A stretch of 64,000 nucleotides of DNA. It comes from Parapristionchus giblindavisi (taxonomy: Eukaryota > Nematoda > Chromadorea > Rhabditida > Diplogasteridae). Each line of letters starts with the position of its first letter. Within the stretch, counting starts at the first letter, position 1. The notes below the pieces were generated by a model. That model did no database searches, was not told where the DNA came from, and saw only the letters and a list, made by a program, of their open reading frames with translations. Shown here piece after piece: positions 11,750 to 23,116 of this stretch. The DNA is taken from positions 930,001 through 994,000 of the forward strand of contig CALSFV010000029.1 of the NCBI GenBank assembly GCA_943737045.1, in the 5' to 3' direction. Both the position numbers and the translations under genes were made by a program.

Positions 11750-14700
11750 TCATTGTAATTTCTTCTCAACGCTCTTCAGGAATCGCTCGTACTTGTATTT
11801 CCCAAAGACCTCCTCCAACGTGAGAAGTCCACCGGGGGAAGGGACGACTGGATTCTAAATGAAGAGCGTTCATTACAAATGTGATGTTCGACACTATGTC
11901 GAATGAGAACCGATGAATAATAGCCCGACTGGGTGATAACCCTTTGCATATGAAAGCTAATGGATAGACAAATTACGCAAATGGATATAATCCAGTCGGT
12001 TATTATTCATCGGTTCTCATGGTGTTCAAATTCACGAAAAGAGAGGTTTTATCTGATTTACCTTTCTTTTCGCAAACTTTTGAACAATTATGATCAGTGA
12101 CTTTGTAATCAACTATGATCAGTAGTTCGAGATTCAAAATAGATAAACGAGGGAGAGCAAAAGCCATGGAAAGCTTATTCAAAATATTCCCATATTTCCT
12201 TCTTCAAAATATTCCCATATTTTCAAGTTTGCAAGTTATAAAATTGGGAAGATACTCAATTTTTTCAAGATTTTTCTTTTATTTTTGTTCTTCAGAGATT
12301 TCAGAATTGATACTGTGCTACCAACCTGTTCTGCATTGACTCGTGCCTCCTCCTGTCTGTCATTCCGGATCTCCTTTATAAATTCCAAAATTTCGGAGAC
12401 CGTGAACCAGAGCGCAATCTGTAACAGATTTGAATTAAATATTATATAGGATATAGGACCACGCCCGAAAGACTGGATCGTTTTAGACTAATCATAGTTG
12501 TGTTTTTTCTTTAAAGGTTTGTAACACAACCAACTCTTTATTCTCTCCCTTTCATATTATGTCATGCCTCCGGTCTATAGCGATTTTGTTAATTCAACAG
12601 TAAATCTCATTTCAATCATGAAAAAATGAATCGGCTGCGTTTTTTTGATATATAATAATAAATATTATATAATACAAATACAAAATAATATATTAATATT
12701 AGTTTATAAATATTTGGTCATATGCACTTTTTCCGAAAGCGCCCTCATTCTTCAAGAGAAGAGGATGAGAGTTAGACTTTTGAACGATAGTATTGATCCT
12801 CGACAGGTATAGAATAGGATAGATTTTTTTGGTTAAGACCATATTTTGTCTATACCTATCGAGGAAAAATACTCTCGTTCAAAAGACTGACAGATATTTT
12901 TTCGACATCTCTTGTTAGAAAAAGACTAGCTAGACATTTGAGATGAATAGGGATCATGACGGAACGTGAAAGGAAAACGATCTTGTTATCGGGAAAAAAA
13001 AACGCATGTTAGTGAAATGTTAGTGAATATATTGCCTACCAATACAATAATGGCCATCACTGCGACAGCCACAATGTATCCAGTGTCATCGGTGGCCTGA
13101 ACGCGAACAATATTTACAACAACAAAAAATGGTTTAACATACGTGAACGAGTTTATGCACCACTTCCACTTTCGGAGGTAAACATTTAACATTCATTATA
13201 GTCGTTGGAGGAGCGATATCTCTGTTTCCCATATCATTTATTAACCATACTCCAGTACCAGAATCGCACGCGATTTGATAAACGAACATATCCTGAGAGG
13301 AAATGATTGATCAGATATACGGTATGGTAGTCAACTTTGTTCGTCGACTGGTCCACAATTGCCATCTGGTATTTCGGATCACAAGATAAAACTAGGTCGG
13401 CAGAGAGAGACGGCTGCAAATAACACTAACATTACAACATAAGAATCATAAATCAGTACCTGCTTGTATTGAGCAGGTTTCGGTTTGTCCGCCAAAGGAA
13501 GAATCTTTCTGCAGTCGTCTGAAATAATCTTTCGACATCAATGAACTCTTTAACGGTTTACTATTCCAAATCAGGGCGGTGAGTAAATAATTGTCGCAAA
13601 ATTTTCGTAAAACGTAATTTTACGACTTTTCTCTCTCTTAAAATTCGTAAAATTCGTTAAAAAATCGCGTCTAAAAATTTTAAAACTATTGTCCAAAATG
13701 TATATGACAAAAGATAAGAAACCCGCGAATGTTCATACATACACGTAATGATTCACTTATGAAATGGACAAGCGACAAGCAAGAAGTTCAGCTAAAAATT
13801 TTGGTAATATTTACAGAATATCCCAAAGTGTGATTTTCCGACAATTCTTGAAAATAATTTTTTCTTTTTTTGTCATTTTTTCATTTCTTTAATTTTTAAC
13901 TTTTCGTAAAATTTTACCAGGTAAAAATTTTATGAAAAAAAGTCGTAAAATGTTAAAATTCGTAAAATCGTAAAACGTAAAATCATTCCAAACCCAAAAC
14001 ACGTCTCTTTGTCATTATTCGCTTATTTTCTACCAATTCTCCTATTTGGCCACATGGATACCAACAGAAACGCTTACATTTCTCAACGCATTCGATACTT
14101 TTTACGTCAATCTCAGCATTGTTAACCTTCCATTTGGCATCGGAACAAGTGAGATTAGAGTGTGCGTGAGCGATGTTTCCGTTGATTATCATTCGAGAGG
14201 TGTTACACTGGAATGAGACACATAAATAATAATCTAATCAAAAGTTCAAAGAAAAGCTTTTTTTTAATCTCTTGCCCTTTTAGGCACTCTCTCTGGTCTA
14301 TTTTTATCTTTTTGTTACTTTTGAACATTTTTACATAATTTTTTAAACACATTTTTCGATAACTACTTCGTCTGTTCCCTGAACCTGACATCAGTTATTT
14401 GTTCACCCTTTTCGTTGTACATCTGTCATCACTCGATTACCTCAACGACAGGATCAAACCTGTCTTGCTATTCGTAAGTCATTAACCAAGAAATACACGA
14501 AGCGGTCAATTATACAATTATATGATCAATAATGAGATAAGCTCAATAATTATGGAGGGTTTACCTGTAGATTCACGCATTCATTGTACTCACTAGGCTC
14601 CACGAATCGAGCAGAAGCATTAGGATCTGTGCACTGACGACATTCTACAATGCATTCATAGTTATATTTGCAATTAGTTAGGTGCTTTATATCCTTTTTA

Positions 14701-17700
14701 AGAGACCGGCTCGGTAAGACTCGAGCATGGTCCGGACATTCGCGAGGACTTTCGATCTGGCCCTCAATACTTTCATCATAGACATATAGCGGGGGAGACC
14801 GATGAAAGTTATAGTGAAAATGCCCTTAGGCTCAAACCCGGCTCACATGTGTTAAGTAAAAGATTGAAAAATTCATAACTTTTCAATCGTGATAGCTAGC
14901 ACTTTTATTTCTTTTTATTGGTGAATAACATGTCCTGCACCCTTATGAACACAGCTGATGTCATATCGTTCTGAATATGTTTTTTTCGTGATTTTCAGAT
15001 TTTTCCTCTTCTATCCTCGTTGAAGAGAGACGGCAAGCATTGACATAGTTCATATTGTAGCCCTGACAATTATGTAGATTATGGTCATATTCCCTAAAAA
15101 ATTCAACTTTTCTGAAGCATCGAGAATTGCAACTGAATGTGAGATATGTTTAATTTTCAAAAATCGGAAATTAAATTTCTTGTAAATCGAAAAAAGATCC
15201 ATAAAAATAAGTTGGCTCACTGTTGATAATAAAATAATTATTTTTCTCAATTTTAAAAAAATGTAGTCTGAGTCTATTTGCGTATTTTTTCTGTATACGC
15301 GCATCATTACGAGTAAAATGACATAATAAAGATACTACTACTACTACCTACTACTCTTGCCATTTACAAGAAATTTTATTTTCGATTTTTGAAAATTACA
15401 CATATCTCACATTCAGTTGCAATTCTCGATGCTATAGAGAAGCTGGATTTTTAAGGGAATGTGACCATCATCTACATAATTGTCGGGGCTACAATATGCA
15501 CTATGTCAATGCTTGCCGTCTCTCTTCAACGAGGATAGAAGAGCAAAAATCTGAAAACAGGACACGAAAAAACATATTCAGAACGATATGATATTACTGC
15601 TCAGCTGTGTTTATAAGGGTGCATGACATGTTATTCACCAATAAAAAGAAATAAAACGATTGAAAAGTGATGAATTTTTCAATTTTGTAATTAATGTGAC
15701 ATATGTGAGCCGGGTTTGAGCCTAAGGGCATTTTCACTATAGCTTTCATCGGTCTCCCCCCGGTATGTGTCTATGATGAACGTATTGAGGGCCAGATCGA
15801 AAGTCTTGGCGAATGTCCGGACCATGCTCGAGTCTTACCGAGCCGGTATCTCAATACGATCGAAGGCGTTGAACACGTACTTTTTTGGGCACATTTCATA
15901 CGTATATTGGCATACTTTAAACTATGATCAGTTCCATTATAGGCCACATATTCTCCCACTTTGCACAGTATATTGTAAGCCCATGTCCAAGGTGTGTCAC
16001 CGTACTTATATCTAAATGAATCGTCATCATAGTTTTGCGACAAAGAAATAATTGGAACGCTTACAGTAACTTTGATCTCTTATTAGCACATTTATAATTG
16101 TATGTGTAGATAGGTTCTTCACACGATTCACCGGCAGCTTCACACGATGAATTATCGTATGAAATTGTGGAAGGACATTTGGCTGAAAACAACAAGTTGT
16201 GCATTTGCTTATTCATGGCTAATATTTTGCTATACACGGCGGTTCACTGGAGGGAAATCCCTACATTTAACTTTGTCTTGAAGCCTCCCGCACTACGAAA
16301 AATCGGCAAAGTTGTTTTGCACCGGGTGGGATTCGAACCCACGAGGTTCGGATCGCCAGACAAAAGTTCTAACCACTAAGCCATCTCGGCATGCTACATA
16401 ACTCGTAGAACTCGATGATGAACGCATGTGGGGGGAGGGACCGCAGCGCGTCGTTGAGCGCGTCGCGTCGCTCCCTCCCCTTACGCTAACTATTACCGTA
16501 TATAATAATGAACTTTCGTGGTAAGACATTTGTTGAACAATTTATCCTGATTTTTAAAAACTGCGAGTCGCTCTTAACTACTGTCCTTGAACCGCCGTGC
16601 TATAAAAGAAGCAACATTTGTCATCAAATTGAATGATGCGATAAATATTTATTATTATTATTATTATTATATTATAGCATTAAAACAATGATAGTTCGTC
16701 TAATTCGTCTTAAATATTCATCGTCCTTGAAATAATCAATCTTCGTATTAATTTCAGTCTTGAAATAAAACAGACCAAATTGAACGAACAGCGTTTTGGT
16801 GGGTTATTTGACATTTCATATCAATTTTGATATGCGAACGTTATCTTGAACGGACAAAAATTCTTTCAGACACTGAAAGGGAGAGTGACCTCACTCATTG
16901 GCCTCTTCATTGCGCACACTATTTCTCTGTTCTCTAGCAACGAAAGAGCGTAGAGCGTTGAAGAGGCTGTTGACAAAGGTGTCTTGACAAAGGTGTGACA
17001 AAGGCCTCTTGAAGGATAGAACTTGTGAATATGAGGATTCCCCACTGCGTTTGAGTAGAGATTCGCTGTCCTGTACCAAACGGCCGAAACCGTGAATCTA
17101 GCCGCTGCTGATAACTACTTTCGAATCACTGATATCTAATTCCACGAGTACTTTTTCATGTTTATCATCTATATCTATTTCAATTTGAACCCGCTGCATA
17201 TGATATGCTGATAGTATAGAGTATTATTAACGATTTATTTATTATTAAAATAATGTACACCATTTATGATTTTTTTCTGTGGCCGTATGCAAGAACCGTT
17301 TTTCGGGAAAATGTGACATCATTAGCGTAGGCGGAGGCATTTTCCAAAAATTCTCCGCCGACGCTAATGACGTCACGTTTTCCTTGAATACGGTTTTCCT
17401 GTTGTTCTTGCATACTGGTAAATACTTACATTCCTCGATGCATTCGATACGTTTTATACCAATCTCAGTATTCTCAACCTTCCATTTTGCGTCAGCACAA
17501 GTGAGATTCGACTTCGGATACGTGATGTTGCCATTGATTAGCATTTGAGAGGTGTTGCACTGAAATCGGACAAAATGATGCGGAACACGCATATTTTCCA
17601 TTATTTATCACAAAAGAATGAGGTTTTACTGTGTAAAATCTTAGATAATAGCCAGTGTATGCGAAAATAATATCGCTTGGGTGCGGTTTACGGCCACAAT

Positions 17701-20700
17701 GTTACAGTTAACAAAACATATGTGAATCTTTAAAGGGAGGGTTACCTCACTCAATGGTCTCTTCATTGCGCACACTATTTCTCTGTTCTCTAGCAATGAG
17801 AGAGCATTGCGCGTCGAAGAGACCATTGAGTGAGGTTGCGCTCCCTTTAAGTCTATTCTCTCGCACTCTCTTTTTTATTAAAAGAGACTAGACTGAATAT
17901 GGAAAATATATTCAAATATTAAAAATATAAAAATAAATATAAAAATAATCTTACTTGGAGGTGGAAGCATTCATCATATTGATTTGTTTCCACGAATTTA
18001 GCAGCAACGTTGGGATCAGTGCACTGACGACACTCTATAATAAGAATATGCTTTAATATATTCATATTATATTTTTATTTATCACATGCTCACGCATGAA
18101 CGGGACAGTGGAATGAGGAAAAAATAATCTATGCATTCATTCATAAGTGAGATGTTAAATTACAGAACGCCATGAATCTCGTGGGATGCTAATAAGAGTG
18201 AAAGAGTGTTGTTTGGCGAGTATTTGAAGCCTAGTTACTGGATCAACTTATTGTTAACAGTATAGTATACCCCAAAACACACTAAAGCGGTCAAAATAAA
18301 AATAAAAAATGGTCAAAATTGCCGTAGAGTTATGACAGTGGCATATACCATTCAAATCACCATGACTCTGATCAGAAAACCGTTAATTAAAGCTGCCAGA
18401 AGTTTGTACTTTGGTTTCGATTTCGAGAAAATCGACAATTTCGAAGGCATTTGAGATGAACTGAATTCCCTGCTCACCGATCCTTGTGGGGTAATGGACA
18501 AGGTGCTACATATTTTAAGATTTTGCATTCGATTTTGTAGATATTATGTTGGCGGATATTATGTTTTACAAAACTTAATTTCTTCGAGGAAGCAATAGCA
18601 CGAGATCGATTATACATGCCACCCTTATGTCCAATATTCCTTCAATTTAAGAATCCCGGGCACTACTCTAGAACACCGGAGTAGTCCAATAGTATAACAT
18701 AAAAGTGTAGAATAGTCAAGAATAAATGACTATTCTTCGTGTTTATTTCATTTTTATCGTCCGGTGTTCTAGAGTAGTGCCGAATCCCGTCCCTGTAGAA
18801 TCCGCCCTGCGCGAAGCAAAGTTTTCCTTGAGAGTACAGCCTCGACATTTCCATAGGAATTAAAGGATCCATCTCCAAGGGCATGGGTCAGGTCTGCGAA
18901 AAGCCAGTATTCCGACGGGGCCAAATCAGGAGAATGCGGGGGAGAATCATTCATCTATATACGGCCAGTTCCTGCCTAACTTTATTGGAGACATGGTGAC
19001 CGGCGTTATTGCGCAAAGGTGTTATACAGGACAATTATATCATACATTGTGCCACAAAAGCATTTACAGACTTACTTTTTCGAGCACACTTCATCCGAAT
19101 ATTATCGTCCTCTATACGATGGTCTTTTCCATCATAAGCTACATATTCTCCCACTTTGCACTTAATGTTCTTAGTCAGAGTCCAGGGTGTCTTACCGTAC
19201 TGATATCTAAATCATTAGTTTTGCAGAAAAAAATAGTTAAAATAAAACGCTTACTGTAATTTGAATTGAGGATCAGAACATGCGTACTGGTCGGTGTATA
19301 GAGGTTGCTCACACGATTCACCAGCTTCTTTACACGATGAAGCATCGTATGAAATTGTGGAAGTACAATTGACTGGAAACGACTAAATGTTTTATAGTAA
19401 ATAAAAATGATCTTTACTTTTCTTCGTGATCTTTTTATATTCCAATTCCAATAGTATTCCATTAGTTTGGTCACTTGTATAACGGAACTCATCTATTTTC
19501 GGAAAAACTTCTATGAAAGATCTCTGCAATATAGTGAAATTTATGTATCACTATCTTTTACAAACATTTATTGTCTTTTTTTATTCTATCCGTTATTGCA
19601 TGGCAAAAAAATGAAGTATTAGATGTCCTTACTTTTCCGTCGGCGACACTCGCATTGAAGGAACATTGAACACTTGGCCCGTTTGTTTCTGTTTCTGAGA
19701 CGATAACTGAAATAATCACATATGTTATTTTGGAGCTCAAAAATAGCGAAAAGAAAATAAAATGAACGAAAAACGATGTGGCAGAAAAGAAAGAAAAATT
19801 AAATTATCGCAACATTTAAACTTTTCATACACCTTTACTTTAACTTTTCGTACGCCTTACTTTATAGTTCAATATATAATATTAATATATGTGTATAATA
19901 TTCATAAAGCTTACCTCCAGGAGCTGCAGACGCACCTTTGCCTTTGCATTGAAAAATCTTCTCGTCATTATTATCTACTATTCTCAATCCAGTATTTGGG
20001 TTTGCATTTACATCGCTCATGGTTATCTCCCATTTTCTGCCATTATATGGCCTAAAATATTGATCAGTTAGGCTGCAGTTTTGTTCTTCTTCAGATAGCT
20101 TCACAGTCGAAGCCAACCTAATCACACTAGTCGTACAAGATCCGGATCTCGGACAGATGTCATTGCAAAAAGTTCATCTCTTTTTGATCTATGCGTAATA
20201 CGTATATGTAATCTATACGTAATATTTTTCCATTAATTTCGGATTGAATGCAACTGTTATATGAAGAAGTTCCGGGAAAAACATACCTGATGGCAACAAA
20301 TTTGGCACAGTCAGGATCATTATTTTCGACAGTAAGTTCCGTGTCAATATGAATCATTCTAATCTTAAAAGAATTCATATTCGACATGCAATAAATTCGA
20401 AAAAGCTCTAAAGAGATCCGCGAATTTTTTTGTGTTTGAAAACAGAGTGGCAGCAAAAATATTACAGAACAGTTACAGAACACTAAACTAACCAAACAAC
20501 ACTAACACTAACCAGACGATTGATTCTAACGATCAACGAAATAGCGAACGTTAGCTAACAAAGGAAGCACCAAACTTTACGGAAGAGATTCTGAAATCTA
20601 CGCATATGCGAATGTACAGATAGGTGAGGTTGTTTCAAAACTTGCTAGGATAATCTACCATGGGTGGTATTATAGAATTACAAAAGTTTTGCACACACCG

Positions 20701-22086
20701 CGCCAAATGCCGAATATAGTAAACTTCTCCACCGTTGAGAAAAACGCACTCCAAATTTTCGGAAGGTTTTTTCGAACGTTTTTTCAATGCATATAATTTT
20801 ATTTTTATTGAAAGTCCTGTGAAATGATGAAGAAACGCCATAAAATTCGATAAAATAAGAGAAAAAGGTATGTCGCGCGAAGAAGTGGGCGGAGTCTGAG
20901 TATTGCGCGGCAAATATCGGAATTTGTATTGTTCGGACATTTTTAATTCTATAATATACTTTCGTCAATTTCGGCACATGTCGAAATATTTTTCGGCTTT
21001 CCGAAATATATTTCGCGCACATGTTGAGAGATAGAGCGGTCAGTCTCCTCCTTATAGTTTGGTGATTCCCTTGTGAAAGATTGTTCCAGTTTTCCAAATA
21101 TTCGGTAAACAGACCCTTGAACGTACCTTAGTTGTCTCTCCCTGACATGAGGAATTCACAAAACAAACCTAAAATGCAATGATGCTAACTTCAACACTTC
21201 AGTATGGCTACTGATTTTCATCAGTGGCCGTATGAATGAACAGTTTTATGGGAAAATGTGACGTCATTAGCGTAGACAGAGGCGTTTTCCAAAAATCCTC
21301 CGCCTACGCTAATGACGTGACATTTTCCCGGAAAACTGTTTTCCGTTGTTCATGCATACGACCACAGATAGTTATTTATTTTTATTGAAAATATTTCACT
21401 AGATTAAAACTATGTAAGGAGGTATAACGTGTTTCGAAACGATTTAATTCATATTTTCAAGGACTGGTTGCCTATCTCTGCAATAACATTTTTCCGAATT
21501 AGCGCAAGTTTTTCGCTGCAAAGGTATTCCTTCCACGGAATGAAAAAATCCTACTAATGACTAATAACGATTTTCTCGAAGCTCATAAATATTTGAGATT
21601 TAATATCGACGGTGTCTTATCAGAATAGGATAGTGATTCGAATCGTATATGTCACTAGTCATATCTCCACGGTAGTGTGTTAAGATTAAGCTCATAAACC
21701 CCCGCTGACAATTCTGGCAGATCTTTACTAGTTCAGAGTTCAGAATGCATAATTATGCAGCCACTTCGGACGGAGCATCTACTGCTACGTGGGTTGTTCA
21801 CTTCTTTTTCTAATGGATTTTTTTCTGGATTCTACTTCGTAGTAAGCGCAGATGTTGAACACGAACAATGAACCGATGAATAGAAGAAAGAATTGAAACC
21901 CATTAATCTATGAAGAACCCCCCTGTCATGACCCACCGCACCAATGTGCAGATGTGATAAAGATTAATTAATTAATTAATTATAGGAAATACGAACCATT
22001 GTATCGATACACTCATTCCAATCGAAATCGGCATACACTCCAGGTGACATCACCAGAATGAAGATCAGCAGGATGACAGCACGCAT
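11750..22086 (-). CDS. Cys-rich single-pass membrane protein, gene 1 (20 exons, 666 aa)
   Basis: Exons: 21997-22086, 21127-21168, 20287-20363, 19915-20051, 19633-19706, 19418-19523, 19255-19372, 19076-19206, 17955-18034, 17430-17559, 16065-16182, 15881-16011, 14565-14644, 14078-14207, 13460-13518, 13321-13413, 13143-13292, 13040-13096, 12326-12418, 11750-11854. They total 2001 nt in one open frame ending in TGA, with matching phases throughout. Signal peptide is residues 1-19. Exons 7-10 and 11-14 (lengths 118, 131, 80, 130 in both sets) encode two 153-residue repeats, residues 176-328 and 329-481. Each repeat ends in a six-cysteine unit (CRQC...EC...C...TC...EC) that resembles the nematode C6/DUF281 pattern. 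A membrane span lies at about 589-608 (GYIVAVAVMAIIVL, then IALWF), followed by a charged 58-residue tail. Intron 8 crosses the unit 1/2 junction. The model rests on paralogue comparison and splice rules, not on transcripts. Family name and role are unknown to me; a cell-surface receptor or adhesion role is only inferred. Confidence 0.87.
11905..12018. mobile_element. MITE D in the last intron
   Basis: GAGAACCGATGAATAATAGC is inverted at ATTATTCATCGGTTCTC. Unit 2 copy: 31226-31339. In gene 3 the same ends lie at 48702-48722 and 49030-49048, with about 200 bp more inside. Confidence 0.66.
12771..12893. mobile_element. MITE C in intron 18
   Basis: GTTAGACTTTTGAACGA...TCGTTCAAAAGACTGAC inverted repeat, between the membrane exon and the next exon of gene 1. 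Unit 2 copy: 32092-32214. Relatives at 48000-48105, in the same intron of gene 3, and a half copy at 49387-49450. Confidence 0.68.
14704..15847. mobile_element. 1.14-kb foldback element in intron 12 of gene 1
   Basis: The left arm from ACCGGCTCGGTAAGACTCGA to about 15195 is inverted in the right arm from about 15365 to TCGAGTCTTACCGAGCCGGT. Arms are about 490 bp, with loop including ACTACTACTACC. In unit 2 (34025-35617) the loop carries the CACTG element. Confidence 0.75.
16235..16599 (-). mobile_element. 365-bp TIR element with tRNA-like core (unit 1, intron 10 of gene 1)
   Basis: Ends CACGGCGGTTCA and TGAACCGCCGTG. A 5-bp duplication CTATA lies at 16230-16234 and 16600-16604. Unit 2 has the empty site (TTGCTATAAAAG near 35995-36006). 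The interior has a tRNA-like sequence and a palindromic GC-rich stretch (GACGCG/CGCGTC). A 5-bp duplication with a CAC start recalls Transib-type elements, but no transposase is present to decide. Confidence 0.88.
16319..16390 (-). tRNA. tRNA-derived sequence in the TIR element (unit 1)
   Basis: On the minus strand it has an A box (TGGCTTAGTGG), a perfect T arm (GTGGG/CCCAC) and B box GGTTCGAATCC, and ends GGTGCA. Acceptor and anticodon stems are poorly paired; the loop reads CTGGCGA (GGC). Best called a tRNA-derived pol III promoter, not a working tRNA. Confidence 0.5.
17277..17418. mobile_element. Palindromic MITE A beside exon 10 of gene 1
   Basis: Same family as 2535-2680. It begins 12 bp after the exon 10 donor. 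Unit 2 copy is 36678-36819. Confidence 0.72.
17730..17850. mobile_element. Palindromic MITE B (121 bp)
   Basis: TTAAAGGGAGGGTTACCTCA...TGAGGTTGCGCTCCCTTTAA. Members of exactly 121 bp: 17730-17850, 37131-37251, 53855-53975, 58467-58587. A rearranged member lies at about 16874-17013 and 36275-36414. Common interior: GTGCGCAATGAAGAG and inverted CTCTTCA. TTAA at both ends suggests a TTAA or TA target. Confidence 0.78.
18659..18781. repeat. Inverted repeat around a transposase relic
   Basis: GGCACTACTCTAGAACACCGG at the left is inverted at CCGGTGTTCTAGAGTAGTGCC on the right, about 80 bp apart. Repeated at the unit 2/3 equivalent (38060-38182). It may be the remains of a small TIR element. Confidence 0.6.
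18769..18954 (-). pseudogene. Tc1/mariner transposase C-terminal fragment (unit 2, intron 8 of gene 1)
   Basis: Copy of 82-267, close to the unit 1/2 junction as the window is cut. Same SPDLAPSEYW signature. Confidence 0.7.
21756..21984. repeat. SINE-like repeat with ATTA tail in intron 1 of gene 1
   Basis: About 229 bp from TGCAGCCACTTCGGACG to a (TTAA)n tail, absent from the matching site in unit 1 where only AATTAT remains. It is a diverged copy of 22504-22800: shared blocks include CTACGTGGGTT, GGATTCTA.TTCGT, CCCATT.ATCTATGAA and CATGACCCACCGCACCAATG. The copy ends 12 bp before the exon 1 donor. Confidence 0.65.
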
Positions 22087-22088
22087 TC
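22087..22088 (-). promoter_or_regulatory. Putative spliced-leader acceptor of gene 1
   Basis: On the minus strand the sequence is CATTTCAG, then A, then the ATG of gene 1. The same arrangement is seen at 3173-3174 (gene 0), 41488-41489 (gene 2) and, as TTCAG-C-ATG, at 58734-58739 (gene 4). An AG one base from the start codon, with no upstream coding exon, fits trans-splicing. Confidence 0.55.
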
Positions 22089-22503
22089 TGAAATGATGGT
22101 TTAACTTTAAAAAATCAATAAATAGAGAAAAGATATGTTTTCTATTTAAGAAGAATTGGAACAAAAATAATCGATATCTGATATGTGCACTCTTGACAAA
22201 AAGAGAAGGGCCCAATAAATCTCTATAATAATTAGAAAAAAAGGCAGATCGACGAGGAATCTGGAGCGAGGAATGCAAACCAGAACGCAGTTACGTCAAA
22301 TATCAGTAATTTGTAAATTGTTTAGATTGAATCACGGTATTCTTCTGTTTTTTTCTGTCTAGCATGCGGTAGGTCAGGCATTGTTGTCCATGTGACCTTT
22401 GTCATCTATCCCTTCCCTCGTCTATTCAATCTACAGATAAGAAACCCAGTTGAATCCCCTCCCAGAAGGTGTTTGGAAAGCCGGGATGTATATTTCCCTT
22501 TTC

Positions 22504-22727
22504 ATGCAGAATCAACGGACGAAGCTCTAATTACTAAGTGGGTTATTTTCTTCAATGTTTAATGGAATATTTTCTCGATTCTATTTCGTCGCAAGAGCAG
22601 ATAGTGAAGGACCATCAAGAGAGATGAGATATTGTAAGATTAATCGATGTATAGATGAACGGAGACCCATTGATCTATGAAGGATCCCCTGCATGACCCA
22701 CCGCACCAATGTGCGAAATGTGGTAGA

Positions 22728-22800
<73 letters not shown>
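22504..22800 (+). repeat. SINE-like repeat with (ATT)n tail, unit 2
   Basis: Counterpart of 3589-3860. The ATT tail is about 74 bp against about 50 bp in unit 1. Confidence 0.55.
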
Positions 22801-22802
<2 letters not shown>

Positions 22803-22827
22803 GGTATACACTTAGTGTGCTCCTTTA

Positions 22828-23116
22828 AAGAAGGGGACCCATGAGTTGGCATGACTGACTCCCGCCACGATAAGCATGTTGGCTATTGTTTATATTATAT
22901 GGTAATTGGCGTAAGGGATAATGAGAAAATAAGAGAGCAAGTATGCAAATCGGATGGGCACTCTCTACATGCCTTGAAAGTTGTACGTTCAATGCGCCTA
23001 GTGTGCTTTAAACATATCGGGAATCAATATCAGATATGTCTTTCGATTCATGTGATGAATCTCTATCACACTATCCGAACAGTCTTATTACGAAAAAACT
23101 CGTGGGTCTCCATCTT
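22828..23116. mobile_element. 289-bp TA-flanked MITE, unit 2
   Basis: Ends AAGAAGGGGACCCATGAG and CTCGTGGGTCTCCATCTT are imperfect inverted copies. TA lies at 22826-22827 and 23117-23118. Unit 1 has the empty site CCTTTAAATGG near 3891. TA duplication fits Tc1/mariner-type MITEs. Located about 0.75 kb upstream of the gene 1 start. Confidence 0.8.

Noticed and set aside
22581..22811. Open frame with a long isoleucine run (also 41982-42212, and tyrosine run at 3761-4015)
   Set aside because: Translation of the ATT tail of a SINE-like repeat.
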